The notes under the pieces are model-generated. The model saw nothing but the letters and a program-made list of their open reading frames with translations, had not been told where the DNA came from and ran no database searches. This document shows positions 8,983 to 18,157 of a DNA stretch of 37,955 nt, in pieces (position 1 is the stretch's first letter; each line of letters opens with the position of its first letter). The DNA lies in NCBI GenBank assembly GCA_902826565.1, contig CADEFF010000010.1, positions 55,929 through 93,883 of the forward strand, in the 5' to 3' direction. The stretch comes from an uncultured Rhodospirillaceae bacterium (GTDB lineage Bacteria; Pseudomonadota; Alphaproteobacteria; Dongiales; Dongiaceae). A program made the translations under genes and the position numbers.

Positions 8983-9465
8983 TCAGAGCGCCTTCAGGAC
9001 CGCCTCGGCGCTCGACACCTCGAAGGCGCCCGGCGCCTCGATGTTGAGCTTCTTCACCACGCCGTTCTCCACCACCATGGCATAGCGGCTGGCGCGCGTG
9101 CCCATGCCGTAGCCGGTGCCGTCCATGGTGAGGCCGACGGCCTTCGAGAAATCGGCGTTGCCGTCCGCCAGCATCACGACCTTCTCGCCGACATTCTGAT
9201 GCTTGCCCCAGGCGTCCATGACGAAGGCGTCATTGACCGAGAGGCAGGCGATGGTGTCGACGCCCTTGGCGCGGAGCTTGTCCGCGTTCTGCACGAAGCC
9301 CGGCAGGTGCTTCGCCGAGCAGGTCGGGGTGAAGGCGCCCGGCAGCGCGAACAGCACGACCTTCCTGCCCTTGAAGAGATCGTCGGTGCTGACCGTCTTC
9401 ATGCCGTCAGCCGCCATGGTCTTGAGCTGGACCGAGGGAATCTTGTCGCCGACTTTGATCGCCAT
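8983..9465 (-). CDS. Peroxiredoxin, Prx5/AhpE-like redoxin family (copy 1)
   Basis: A 160-aa Prx5-type peroxiredoxin that reduces peroxides with thiol reductants. The peroxidatic cysteine is C49 in ALPGAFTPTCSAKHLPGF; a second cysteine, C74 (DTIACLSVNDAF), is conserved in this subfamily. The start at 9465 gives the usual N-terminus MAIKVGDKIPSVQLKT and has AAGGAAC upstream; the open frame extends further but is not expected to be used. It has a paralogue in the same orientation at 9694-10176 that is about 75-80% identical by eye. The glutaredoxin domain fused to some Prx5 proteins is absent. Confidence 0.95.
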   Translation of the reverse strand: MAIKVGDKIPSVQLKTMAADGMKTVSTDDLFKGRKVVLFALPGAFTPTCSAKHLPGFVQNADKLRAKGVDTIACLSVNDAFVMDAWGKHQNVGEKVVMLADGNADFSKAVGLTMDGTGYGMGTRASRYAMVVENGVVKKLNIEAPGAFEVSSAEAVLKAL

Positions 9466-9671
9466 CTGTCTGTTCCTTGCTGAAGGGAGAAATGGAATGC
9501 CGGGCCGGGCCGCGCGCCCGCCGGTTTCCTCCATAAGATAGGTCGCAACCGGCCGCTGTCCACCCCGTTGCCGGCCGGCGCGGCGCGTCAGGCGTCCTTG
9601 ACGCCGGCACGCCGCAGCGCAAGCCGACCGATCGAGAACCGGAGGAAGAAAAATTTCCAGTGCCCCGGTTT

Positions 9672-9690
9672 CCGCCGGGAAACCCGGCGG
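9672..9690 (-). terminator. Hairpin after peroxiredoxin copy 2
   Basis: CCGCCGGG (9672-9679), AAA, CCCGGCGG (9683-9690): perfect 8-bp stem beginning 3 nt after the stop of the gene at 9694. On the minus strand a T-rich stretch (AAATTTTTCTTCC) follows about 13 nt later. It probably ends the copy-2 transcript and separates the two paralogues. Confidence 0.55.
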
Positions 9691-9693
9691 CGG

Positions 9694-10176
9694 TCAGAGC
9701 TTCGCGAGGATCGATTCCGCGCTCGAGACGTCGAAGGCGTCGCCTTCCTCGACCGCGAGCGTCTTGACCACGCCGTTCTCGGCAACGAGCGCATAGCGGC
9801 AGGCCCGGATCCCCATGCCGTACTCGGAATCGTCCTCCGTCAACCCGACCGCCTTCGAGAAATCGGCATTGCCGTCGGCCAGCATCAGCACCTTGTCGCC
9901 GACCTTCTGGTCCCTGCCCCAGGCATCCATCACGAAGGCGTCGTTGACCGAGAGGCAGGCGATGGTATCGACGCCCTTGGCGCGAAGCTTGTCCGCATTC
10001 TTCACGAAGCCCGGCAGATGCTGCATCGAGCAGGTCGGGGTGAAGGCGCCCGGCAGCGCGAACAGCACGACCTTCTTGCCTTTGAAAAGATCGTCGGTGC
10101 TGACGGTCTTCATGCCGTCGGCCCCGAGGGTCTTCAACTGGATCGATGGAATCCTTTCGCCGGTCTTGATGGTCAT
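9694..10176 (-). CDS. Peroxiredoxin, Prx5/AhpE-like redoxin family (copy 2)
   Basis: A 160-aa paralogue of the gene at 8983-9465, with the same layout: C49 in ALPGAFTPTCSMQHLPGF, C74 in DTIACLSVNDAF. It differs by an extra cysteine at about C126 (GIRACRYALV, where copy 1 has RASRYAMV) and a more acidic C-terminal half (EEGDAFDV). The start at 10176 gives MTIKTGERIPSIQLKT. The hairpin after its stop suggests separate transcription from copy 1. It lies 110 bp downstream of the DsbD-like gene, which also deals with thiol chemistry. Confidence 0.95.
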   Translation of the reverse strand: MTIKTGERIPSIQLKTLGADGMKTVSTDDLFKGKKVVLFALPGAFTPTCSMQHLPGFVKNADKLRAKGVDTIACLSVNDAFVMDAWGRDQKVGDKVLMLADGNADFSKAVGLTEDDSEYGMGIRACRYALVAENGVVKTLAVEEGDAFDVSSAESILAKL

Positions 10177-10286
10177 CGCCCGTCCCCTTGCACCGTTTCT
10201 CCGGCGCGGAACGGCCGGAATTGCGGCCGGCAGCATAGCCATGGCGCTCCGCGGCTGTCCAATGCCACGCTCGGCGGCGCTTTGCG

Positions 10287-12401
10287 TCAGTCGGCGCCGG
10301 CCGCGATGTCGGGCCCGCCGCGGGCCTGGCGCAGCGCCGCCAGCACCGCCTCGCGGGTCAGCAGCTCGGGCAGCAGGATGCCGTCGGGCGCGGCGGGTCC
10401 ATAGACCGCGTTGAAGGGAATGCCGTAGCGCCCGTGGCGCGCGAGATAGGCCTGGATCGCGGCGTCGGGGCTGGTCCAGTCGCCCTGCATCGCAACCGTG
10501 CCCGTTCGCGCGAGCTCGTCGCGCACCGCCGCGCTCTCGAGCACCAGCCGCTTGTTTGCGAGACAGGTGATGCACCATTCCGCCGTCACATCGACGAAGA
10601 CCACCTTTCCGTCGCCGACCAGCCCGGGAATGCGGGATTCCTCGAAGCGCTGCCAGCTCCCGTCCGCGATGAGCGCCCTGCTATCGTCGCGCGCGGAGAC
10701 GACGGGCAAGGTCAAGATGCCCAAAGCCGCGACGACCAGCGCCAGGCGGGCGAAGAGCCGCGAGCGCCCGGCGAAACGGGACGCCCCGAGCAGGCCCAGC
10801 AGCAACACCAGCAGCAGCATGCCGACCGCGAAACCGACCGCATCGCCGAGCTCCGCGGCGAGGATCGAGACGAGCCAGACCGCCGTGCCGAGCAAAGCGA
10901 GGGCGAGGATCGCGCGGATCGCCGTCATCCAGCGGCCGGGCTTCGGCAGGAACCGCACCAGCGCCGGCATCGCCGCCACCAGCAGATAGGGCACCGCGAG
11001 GCCGATCCCGAGGGCGAGGAAGATCGCGAGGATCTCGCCCGGGCCGCGGGCCAGCGCGAAACCGACCGCCGTCCCGACGAAAGGCGCGGAACAGGGTGTG
11101 GCGAGCAGGGTCGCGAGCGCCCCGGTCGCGAAATCGCCGAGCCGGCTGCCCGGCTGACCGAAGGGACGCGCGCCGAGGGCGCCGACCCAGCCCGGCAGCG
11201 GGATATCGAAGAGCCCCATCAGGTTCGCGGCGAAGAGCGTCACCAGCAACGCCATGACGGCGAGGAACAAGGGCTGCTGGAACTGCACGCCCCAGCCGAT
11301 CGCGGCGCCGCCGGCCTTCAGCCCGATCAGCACCGCCGCCAGGACGAGGAACGTCGCGACGACACCGGCCGCGGTCGCGAGGAATGCGGCGCGGATCCGC
11401 GTGCGCTCCGCGCCGCCGAGGCCGAGCACGCCGCCGAGCTTCATCGCCAGCACCGGAAGGACGCAGGGCATGACATTGAGGATGAGCCCGCCGAGGAGCG
11501 CGGCGGCGAGCGCCGCGACAAGGCCGCCGGCGAAGAGCCCGCCGGCGACGGGCGACGGGGTCAACACCGCCTCCATCGCACGCGCACCGTCGGTCATCGT
11601 CACGGTGAAGGGGGTTTCGCCGACGGGCGTCGCCCCGGCAGGAACCGAGACGTGAATGCGGAGCGCCGCCGTCCGGCCGCCGAGCGACACCTCCGGCGCC
11701 GAAAAGCCGTAGCCCGCCGGCCCTTCGACGATCGCATCCGGCCTCTCGAACGGCATCAGATCGGAGCGCGCCCGGATCCGAAGCACCGCCCCGTCGCCGG
11801 TTTCCTCGACCTCGAAGGCGTCGATCGCAAGCCCGACCGCCCGGCCGTCGCCGGGCACGAGCGCCACATAGCGATCGATCTGCTGCGCCTCCGCCGCCGG
11901 CGTCGCAACCCCGGCCGGGAGGTCGAGCGACAGCGTCTCTTCGTAGGGAATGCAGATCTCTTCGCAGACGAGATAGCGGAGATGCGCGCGAAGCTCTATC
12001 GGCTCGCCCGGGGTCTCGGGCCGCGCGACGATCGGCAGCACCACCTCGTCCTCATAGCCGAAGGTTTCGAGGCCGAAGAGCTGGAAGCGATGCGGCGCGG
12101 GCCAGAGCAGCGACGCATCGGCGAGGTTGGTCGATCCGCCCCAGTCGATGGTGATCGGATAGCCGGCATCGCCCGGCGACCGCCAATAGGTCTTCCAGCC
12201 GGGCGCCAGGGCAAATTCGAGGCCGAGTCGCAGCGTGTCGGCTTCGCCCACCGCTTCGGTTGCGGCGATGAGACGCACGCGCAACTGATCGCGCTCGGCC
12301 CAGGCCGAGCTCGCCGCCACCGCCGGAGCCGCTGCCACAATCGTTAAGAGTGCGGCAAGGAACCAGTTCCAGAATTGATGCCGAAGCTTCCGGCCGGGCA
12401 A
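10287..12401 (-). CDS. DsbD/ScsB-like transmembrane thiol:disulfide interchange protein
   Basis: A ~704-aa inner-membrane protein that should move electrons from cytoplasmic thioredoxin to periplasmic thiol proteins. Order: signal-anchor (HQFWNWFLAALLTIVAAAPAVAA); periplasmic domain of ~250 residues with a Cys pair (LVCEEICIPYEE); eight or so hydrophobic segments containing the two membrane cysteines in NVMPCVLPVLAMK and LATPCSAPFVGTA; then a C-terminal thioredoxin-like domain with WCITC at about 609-613. This layout is closer to ScsB or the long DsbD of alphaproteobacteria than to E. coli DsbD. A TTG start at 12401 is chosen because GGAGGA lies 8 nt upstream and it leaves a compact signal peptide; a GTG at 12458 would add 19 residues. 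A TATAGT box sits ~30 nt upstream. It is divergent from yqgE. Confidence 0.88.
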   Translation of the reverse strand: MPGRKLRHQFWNWFLAALLTIVAAAPAVAASSAWAERDQLRVRLIAATEAVGEADTLRLGLEFALAPGWKTYWRSPGDAGYPITIDWGGSTNLADASLLWPAPHRFQLFGLETFGYEDEVVLPIVARPETPGEPIELRAHLRYLVCEEICIPYEETLSLDLPAGVATPAAEAQQIDRYVALVPGDGRAVGLAIDAFEVEETGDGAVLRIRARSDLMPFERPDAIVEGPAGYGFSAPEVSLGGRTAALRIHVSVPAGATPVGETPFTVTMTDGARAMEAVLTPSPVAGGLFAGGLVAALAAALLGGLILNVMPCVLPVLAMKLGGVLGLGGAERTRIRAAFLATAAGVVATFLVLAAVLIGLKAGGAAIGWGVQFQQPLFLAVMALLVTLFAANLMGLFDIPLPGWVGALGARPFGQPGSRLGDFATGALATLLATPCSAPFVGTAVGFALARGPGEILAIFLALGIGLAVPYLLVAAMPALVRFLPKPGRWMTAIRAILALALLGTAVWLVSILAAELGDAVGFAVGMLLLVLLLGLLGASRFAGRSRLFARLALVVAALGILTLPVVSARDDSRALIADGSWQRFEESRIPGLVGDGKVVFVDVTAEWCITCLANKRLVLESAAVRDELARTGTVAMQGDWTSPDAAIQAYLARHGRYGIPFNAVYGPAAPDGILLPELLTREAVLAALRQARGGPDIAAGAD

Positions 12402-12550
12402 GGCTTCTGTCCTCCGAGGCGGCGGACTATAATCGCGGCAGATTAATGTCGCCCTCACAATAGCGTGTGGTTCTTTCGAGGGAACAAGGCGGGCTTGCGA
12501 CCCGCGACAAAGCGACCTAGCTAAGGATTGTCCACTTTCCGGTACCGATC

Positions 12551-13126
12551 ATGACCATCAGTCGGGACGATGGCGTCTATCTGACGGGGCAGCTTCTGAT
12601 CGCCATGCCGAGCATGCGCGATCCCCGCTTCACCCGCACCGTCATCTATATGTGCGCGCACACCGCCGAAGGCGCCATGGGGCTGGTGCTGAACCGGCTC
12701 GTCGGCTCCGTCACCTTCCCCGATCTCCTCGCGCAGCTCGGGATCGAGCAGACGGCCGAGTCCGACCAGATCCGCGTGCATTTCGGCGGGCCGGTCGAGA
12801 CCGGCCGCGGCTTCGTGCTCCATACCGCCGAGTACAATGCCACCGGCACCATGCCGGTGACCGGCGGCGTGTCGCTGACGGCGAGCCTCGACATCCTCAA
12901 GGACATCGCGTCCGGCCAGGGCCCGCGCCAGAGCCTGCTCGCGCTCGGCTATGCGGGCTGGGGCGCCGGCCAGCTCGATCAGGAGATCCACGCCAATGGC
13001 TGGCTTTCCGTCCAGGCGGACCATCGCCTGATCTTCGACGCCGATCTCGACAACAAGTGGGAACGGGCGATCGCGAAGATCGGGATCGACTTCAGCAAGC
13101 TTTCGGGCGAAGCCGGCCACGCCTGA
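12551..13126 (+). CDS. yqgE: YqgE/AlgH family protein (UPF0301)
   Basis: A 191-aa member of the YqgE/AlgH family. The conserved blocks are present: GQLLIAMPSMRDPRFTRTVI near the N-terminus, GAMGLVLNR, FGGPVETGRGFVLH, and GYAGWGAGQLDQEI. The fold is known but the biochemical role is not; alginate-regulation and hydrogenase-related roles have been proposed in other bacteria. The family nearly always stands as a single gene, as here. It converges on the GNAT gene with only 12 bp between stops. No strong ribosome site precedes the ATG. Confidence 0.93.
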   Translation: MTISRDDGVYLTGQLLIAMPSMRDPRFTRTVIYMCAHTAEGAMGLVLNRLVGSVTFPDLLAQLGIEQTAESDQIRVHFGGPVETGRGFVLHTAEYNATGTMPVTGGVSLTASLDILKDIASGQGPRQSLLALGYAGWGAGQLDQEIHANGWLSVQADHRLIFDADLDNKWERAIAKIGIDFSKLSGEAGHA

Positions 13127-13138
13127 ACGCGGCGCGCG

Positions 13139-13738
13139 TCAGCGCACGCCGCGGCGCGGATCGCCCGCGAGCAGCGCGAACAGCAGATGGTCCTGCCATC
13201 GCCCGTTGATCTTGAGATATTCGCGCGCGCGGCCTTCCTCCCGAAATCCGAGCTTGATCAGCAATCCGCGGCTCGCCGCGTTCTCCGGCAGGCACGCGGC
13301 CTCGATGCGGCGGAGCCCGAAGGGACCGAAGCCCTGCTCGATCAGCAGCGCCAGCGCCTCGGTCATGTAGCCGCGGCGCTGATGGGCGGCCCCCACCCAG
13401 TAGCCGAGGCTCGCCGCCTGCGCGACGCCGCGGCGCACATGCCCGAGCGTCACGCCGCCGACGAGCTGACCGTCCTCGCGGCGGAAGATGAAGAAGCCGT
13501 AGCTCTGGTCCGACCGCCATTCGCGGGCGTTGTAGCGCAGCCGCACGCGATAGGCGATCTGCGTCGTGGCATCGGAAGGCCAGGTCGGCTCCCAGGGCAG
13601 GAGGAAGCTGCGGCTCGCTTCGCGAAGCTCGCGCCAGGCGCGGAAATCGACCTCGGCCGGCGGGCGGAGCCGGACCTTCGGCCCCTCGAGCAGGACGCCG
13701 TAGCCGGAGGGCAGCCCGTGCTTGCGGAACCAGGTCAT
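13139..13738 (-). CDS. GNAT N-acetyltransferase, RimJ/RimL-like
   Basis: A 199-aa acetyltransferase of the ribosomal-protein type. N-terminal strand VRLRPPAEVDFRAWRELREAS, then the acetyl-CoA loop QRRGYMTEALALLIEQGF (a Q/RxxGxG/A variant), then LRRIEAACLPENAASRGLLIKLGFREEGRAREYLKING, which is the classical RimJ/RimL C-terminal block. Its likely target is a protein N-terminus or a small amine; the substrate cannot be deduced. It is the third gene of thrC-M16-GNAT, 26 nt after the peptidase, an order seen repeatedly in alphaproteobacteria. Confidence 0.92.
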   Translation of the reverse strand: MTWFRKHGLPSGYGVLLEGPKVRLRPPAEVDFRAWRELREASRSFLLPWEPTWPSDATTQIAYRVRLRYNAREWRSDQSYGFFIFRREDGQLVGGVTLGHVRRGVAQAASLGYWVGAAHQRRGYMTEALALLIEQGFGPFGLRRIEAACLPENAASRGLLIKLGFREEGRAREYLKINGRWQDHLLFALLAGDPRRGVR

Positions 13739-13764
13739 CGGCGCCCCGAGCCCGTCGCGGCCGG

Positions 13765-15042
13765 TCAGTGGAAGAGCCGACCGAGTGCGCCGTCGCTCGG
13801 CAGGCCGCCGACCGGGCCGAGCGCCGTGAAGGCCACGGCACCCCGCCGCAGCCGCTCCGCGAAGGCGACGACACGCGCCTCGTCGACCGCCTCGACCCGC
13901 CGGACGAGCTCCGCCGGCGACACCGCGCGGCCGTAGGTCAGGAGCTGATGCGCGAGCTGCTCGGCGCGCGCACTCGTGCTTTCGCGCGCCATCAGGATGT
14001 CGGCGCGGAGCTGCGCCTTGGCGCGATCCACCTCGGCGGTCTCGAGGGTCGCGGGGAGCCTCCTCAGCTCATCGGCCACCACCGGAAGCAGTTCCTTCGC
14101 CTCCTCCTTTCCGGTACCGGCATAGACGGCGAAGAGCCCGCCATCGGCATAGGGCGAGGCGAAGCTGTAGACGCTGTAGACGAGCCCGCGTTTCTCGCGC
14201 ACTTCCTGGAAGAGGCGCGAGGACATGCCGCCGCCGTAAAGCGTCGAGAACACGCTCTGGGTGTAGTAGTCGGGGTCGAGATAGCCGACGCCCTGGAAAC
14301 CCAGCGCGAGATGGAGCTGCTCGAGATCGCGTTCGGTGCAGCGGACGCCGCCGACGAAGCGCGCCGGCTCGGGCGGCGGCGGCGCGCCGTCGGGCAAGTT
14401 CCGGAAATGCCGTTTCGCGAGCGCCACCAGCCGGTCATGCTCGACCCGGCCCGCCGCCGCGAGCACGAGCGCTTCCGGCCCGTAATTGCGGTGCTGGTAG
14501 CCCGCCACCTCCTCGCGGCTCATGCGGGCGACGATCTCGGCCGCGCCCAGCACCGGCCTGCCGAGCGCCTGGCCCGGATAGGCGACCGCCTGAAAATGAT
14601 CGAACACTATATCGTCCGGCGTATCTTCCGCCTGGCCGATCTCCTGCAGGATCACCTGCCGCTCGCGGGCCAGCTCCTCGGCGTCGTAGGTCGAGTGCTG
14701 CAGGATGTCGGCGAGGATGTCGATGGCGAGCGGCAGGTCGTCGGCCAGCATCTTCGCGTAATAGGCGGTGCGCTCCCGCGTCGTATAGGCGTTGATCTGC
14801 CCGCCGACCGCTTCGACCTCGACCGCGATGTCGCGCGCGCTGCGACGCTCGGTGCCCTTGAAAGCCATATGCTCGAGGAGATGCGACACGCCGTTGACCG
14901 CGGCCGGCTCGTGTCGCGTGCCGACCGCCGCCCAGACGCCGAGCGATACCGTCTCGACCCCGCTCATGCTGTCGCTCGCCACGCGGAGTCCGTTGTCGAG
15001 CGTCGTTATCTGCACCGACGCAGTGCCCGGCATTACGTTCAC
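13765..15042 (-). CDS. M16 family zinc metallopeptidase (mitochondrial processing peptidase-like)
   Basis: A 425-aa pitrilysin-family peptidase. The inverted zinc motif HLLEH (54-58) with downstream E134 (VILQEI) forms the metal site (H54, H58, E134; catalytic E57). The C-terminal half has the SSRLFQEVREKRGLVYSVYS block of the M16B group, related to the beta subunit of mitochondrial processing peptidase and B. subtilis YmxG. The start is a GTG (15040-15042) overlapping the thrC stop as GTGA, with GGGAG 8 nt upstream; an in-frame ATG three codons later is an alternative. No signal peptide is seen, so it is cytoplasmic. Confidence 0.95.
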   Translation of the reverse strand: MNVMPGTASVQITTLDNGLRVASDSMSGVETVSLGVWAAVGTRHEPAAVNGVSHLLEHMAFKGTERRSARDIAVEVEAVGGQINAYTTRERTAYYAKMLADDLPLAIDILADILQHSTYDAEELARERQVILQEIGQAEDTPDDIVFDHFQAVAYPGQALGRPVLGAAEIVARMSREEVAGYQHRNYGPEALVLAAAGRVEHDRLVALAKRHFRNLPDGAPPPPEPARFVGGVRCTERDLEQLHLALGFQGVGYLDPDYYTQSVFSTLYGGGMSSRLFQEVREKRGLVYSVYSFASPYADGGLFAVYAGTGKEEAKELLPVVADELRRLPATLETAEVDRAKAQLRADILMARESTSARAEQLAHQLLTYGRAVSPAELVRRVEAVDEARVVAFAERLRRGAVAFTALGPVGGLPSDGALGRLFH

Positions 15043-16430
15043 GGCAGGGTCTCCCGGATATAGGCCTCGACTTTGGCGAGATCGTTCGGCAGCGCCTTGC
15101 AGCGCTCGGTTTCGGTCATGATGCGGGCGAGCCGGGACGGCAGCGCGGGCTCCCTTCCCACCGCCTGACGCACGGCGTCGCCGAACTTCGCGGGATGGGC
15201 CGTGGCCAGCGCCACCACCGGCACCGCCCCGGATTTCGCCGCCTCGCGCGCCGCGGCCACGCCGATCGCGCTGTGCGGATCGACGATCTCGCCGGTGCGC
15301 TTCTGCAGATCCGCGATGACGGCGAGCGTGCCCGCATCGTCGAGGCGGAATCCCGAAAAGAGCGCATCGAGCCTCGCACGCCGCGCCGCCGTCAGGTTCA
15401 GCGTGCCGGTCTTGCGGAAGCCCGCCATGTCGGCCGCCAGCGCCTTGCCGTCGCGGTCATAGAGGTCGAACAGCAGCCGCTCGAGGTTGCTCGAGATCTG
15501 GATGTCCATCGAGGGGCTGAGCGACGGCTCGACCGGCCGCACGCTCATCTCGCCGGTGCGGAAGAGCCGCGCCAGGATGTCGTTGCGGTTCGAGCCGACA
15601 TGAAAGCGCTCGATCGGCAGCCCCATCCGCTTCGCGGCGTAGCCGGCATAGACATTGCCGAAATTGCCGGTCGGCACGGCGAAGCCGACGGCGCGATCGG
15701 GCGCCCCCAGCAAAAGCGCCGCGCGCACGTAATAGACGATCTGGGCCATGATGCGGGCCCAGTTGATCGAGTTCACCGCGCCGAGGCTGTAGGCGTCGCG
15801 GAACTTCGCGTCGGCGAACATCGCCTTCACCAGATCCTGGCAATCGTCGAAGCTGCCGCGGATCGCGATGTTGTGGACGTTCTTCGCGGCGACCGTCGTC
15901 ATCTGCCGGCGCTGCACCTCCGAGACGCGGCCCTCCGGATGCAGGATGAAGATCTCGATCGCCTCGCGGTCGCGGCAGGCCTCGATCGCGGCCGAGCCGG
16001 TATCGCCCGAGGTCGCGCCGACGATCGTCGCGCGGCCGCCGCGCTTCTTCAGCAGATGGGCGTAGAGCCGGCCGACGAGCTGCAGCGCCAGGTCCTTGAA
16101 GGCGAAGGTCGGCCCGTGAAAGAGCTCCATCAGCCAGACGCGATCCTCGAGCTGCTTCAGCGGCACCACCGCCGGATGATCGAAAGCCGCATAGGCCTCG
16201 CGCACCATGCGCTCGAAATCCGCCATCGGGATGCTGCCGCCGAGGAAGGGGGCCATGACGCGGATCGCGAGATCGGCATAGGACAGCCCCGCCCAGCCCC
16301 GCAGCTCGGCCGCGGAGAATTGCGGCCAGCTTTCGGGGAGATAGAGCCCGCCATCGGCCGCAAGGCCGGCGAGCAATACATCCTCGAATGGCAGCGCAGG
16401 CGCGGCGCCGCGGGTGCTGAGATAGCGCAA
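15039..16430 (-). CDS. thrC: Threonine synthase
   Basis: Converts O-phosphohomoserine to threonine with PLP. 463 aa, normal for the long proteobacterial/fungal type. The N-terminus MRYLSTRGAAPALPFEDVLL is canonical, and the PLP lysine is K112 in HGPTFAFKDLALQ. SGDTGSAAIE and FVPTGNFGNVYAGY-like phosphate-binding segments are intact. The conserved N-terminus starts at a TTG codon (16428-16430); no better start exists near it. The 133 bp upstream to the M32 gene contain an AT-rich island (16522-16551) in otherwise GC-rich DNA, the likely promoter area, but I could not fix a -35/-10 pair. First gene of thrC-M16-GNAT. Confidence 0.95.
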   Translation of the reverse strand: MRYLSTRGAAPALPFEDVLLAGLAADGGLYLPESWPQFSAAELRGWAGLSYADLAIRVMAPFLGGSIPMADFERMVREAYAAFDHPAVVPLKQLEDRVWLMELFHGPTFAFKDLALQLVGRLYAHLLKKRGGRATIVGATSGDTGSAAIEACRDREAIEIFILHPEGRVSEVQRRQMTTVAAKNVHNIAIRGSFDDCQDLVKAMFADAKFRDAYSLGAVNSINWARIMAQIVYYVRAALLLGAPDRAVGFAVPTGNFGNVYAGYAAKRMGLPIERFHVGSNRNDILARLFRTGEMSVRPVEPSLSPSMDIQISSNLERLLFDLYDRDGKALAADMAGFRKTGTLNLTAARRARLDALFSGFRLDDAGTLAVIADLQKRTGEIVDPHSAIGVAAAREAAKSGAVPVVALATAHPAKFGDAVRQAVGREPALPSRLARIMTETERCKALPNDLAKVEAYIRETLP

Positions 16431-16563
16431 AACCGTGGTGTCCCTGGAAGGAATGGCCGGAGGCGGGCTACCCTATCCCCCGACCCCGGACCCGGCAAGC
16501 CGCACGGGATCGGGTCATAAGCAATTCAAATATATAGATTTTTTTCGACTTCGCGCCAGACTC

Positions 16564-18063
16564 TCACCCGAGATATCGCCGCTCCAGATGCGCCTTGAAG
16601 ATCGTGGGGTCGAGCGGCCGGCCGGTGGCGTGGCGGAGGATGCCGTCGGTCGATAGCGAGGATCCGAGCGCGTGGACATTCGCGCGCAGCCAGCCGAGCA
16701 GCGGCGCGAAATCGCCGCGCGCGATGGCGTCGGGGATCTCCGGACGGGCGCGGCAGGCCGCCTCGAAAAGCTGCGCCGCGGCGATGGCGCCGAGGGTGTA
16801 GGTCGGGAAATAGCCCCAGGCGCCGTCGAACCAGTGGATATCCTGCAGGCAGCCCTCGCGGTCGCTCGGCGGGCGGATGCCGAGCAGCGCCGCCATGCCG
16901 TCGTTCCAGGCGCCCGGCAGGTCGGCCGGGCGCAGCTGGTCCTCGATCATGGCGCGTTCGAGGCGATAGCGGAGGATCACATGCGAGGGGTAGCAGACCT
17001 CGTCCGCATCGACGCGGATGAAGCCGGGCTGCACCCGCCCGTAGAGCCGCGCGAGATTCTCCGGCGCGAAGGCGGGATCCGCGCCGAAGGCGGCGATGAG
17101 CTGCGGGGCGAGGAATCCGAGGAAGCCCGGCGAGCGGCAGGCCTGCATCTCCATCAGCAGCGACTGGCTCTCATGGATCGTCATGCCCCGCGCGCGGCCG
17201 ACCGGCTGATAGCGCCAGGCGGGCGGCAGGCCGCGCTCATAGAGCGCGTGGCCGGTCTCGTGCAGCACGCCCATGAGCGACCGGGTGAAATCGGTCGCGT
17301 CGTAGCGGGTGGTGATGCGCACATCGTCGGGCACGCCGCCGGAGAAGGGATGCAGGCTTTCATCGAGCCGCCCATGCGTGAAATCGAAGCCGACGGCCGT
17401 CATCAGCCGCTCGCCCAGCGCCTTTTGCGCCGCGGGCGGAAAGGGGCCCTGCGGCAGGCGCGCGGCCGGCAGGCGGGCCTGGCGCGCCAGCACCGTCTCG
17501 CGCAGATCGGGCAAGAAGCCGTCGAGCTCGGCGAAGACGCGGTCGATCTCGGCGACGCGCCCGTCCGGCTCGAACTCGTCGAGCAGCGCCTCATAGGGCA
17601 GCACGCCGAGCTTTTCGGCCTTGGCCGCCGCCGCCTCGCGCACCAGCGCCAGCATCTCGGCCAGCGCCGGCAGAACGCGGGCGAAATCCGCCGCGGGCCT
17701 CGCCTCGCGCCAGAGGCCTTCGGTTCCGGAGGCGGCGCGCGACAGCGCCTCCACCAGCCGCGGCTCGAGCGCGGTCGCATGGATCGAGGCGCGGCGCATC
17801 TCGGCGAGGTTCGCCCGCTGCCACGGATCGAGCCCGGTTTCGGCCGATTCCGCCGCCGCGAGCTGATCCTCGACCGCCGCCTCGGTCAGCATCTCGTGAT
17901 GCAACAGCTTGAGCTGGGCGAGCTGCTCGGCGCGCGCCGCGGCCCCGCCTGCCGGCATCACGGTCGACCAGTCCCAGTTCAGCACCGAAACCACGCCGCC
18001 GATCGCGCCGAGGCGGTGGAAACGCGCTTCGAGGGCGCGATAGGCGTCGAGATTGCGGGTCAT
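16564..18063 (-). CDS. Carboxypeptidase, M32 family (Taq-type)
   Basis: A 499-aa zinc metallocarboxypeptidase that removes C-terminal residues from peptides in the cytoplasm. The family signatures are all present in order: HPF (238-240), DVRITTRY (248-254), the zinc motif HETGH (268-272), IHESQS with the third ligand glutamate (about E298), and the long helical C-terminal domain. Length is normal. The start ATG (18063) has GGAG 7 nt upstream. It stands between thrC and the SURF1 gene on the same strand with ~95 bp upstream, so it may be a separate unit or the tail of the cox cluster. Confidence 0.95.
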   Translation of the reverse strand: MTRNLDAYRALEARFHRLGAIGGVVSVLNWDWSTVMPAGGAAARAEQLAQLKLLHHEMLTEAAVEDQLAAAESAETGLDPWQRANLAEMRRASIHATALEPRLVEALSRAASGTEGLWREARPAADFARVLPALAEMLALVREAAAAKAEKLGVLPYEALLDEFEPDGRVAEIDRVFAELDGFLPDLRETVLARQARLPAARLPQGPFPPAAQKALGERLMTAVGFDFTHGRLDESLHPFSGGVPDDVRITTRYDATDFTRSLMGVLHETGHALYERGLPPAWRYQPVGRARGMTIHESQSLLMEMQACRSPGFLGFLAPQLIAAFGADPAFAPENLARLYGRVQPGFIRVDADEVCYPSHVILRYRLERAMIEDQLRPADLPGAWNDGMAALLGIRPPSDREGCLQDIHWFDGAWGYFPTYTLGAIAAAQLFEAACRARPEIPDAIARGDFAPLLGWLRANVHALGSSLSTDGILRHATGRPLDPTIFKAHLERRYLG

Positions 18064-18157
18064 GGGACTCCGGCGGGGCTCGAGGTTCCGGCGATGTTAG
18101 CGAAGCGCGGCCGGCCGCGGAACGCGCGGCGGCGAAGGATCAGCCTTCGGCGAGGGC

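Noticed and set aside
9588-9670. Short minus-strand frame ending GHWKFFFLRFSIGRLALRRAGVKDA between the peroxiredoxins
   Set aside because: It looks protein-like, but there is no start codon between the peroxiredoxin stop and this stretch, and the sequence overlaps the hairpin and T-rich terminator region. At most a decayed gene remnant.
16522-16551. AT-rich island read as an intrinsic terminator for the M32 gene
   Set aside because: On the minus strand it shows an A-run, not a T-run, after the gene and has no GC-rich stem; it more likely belongs to the thrC upstream region.
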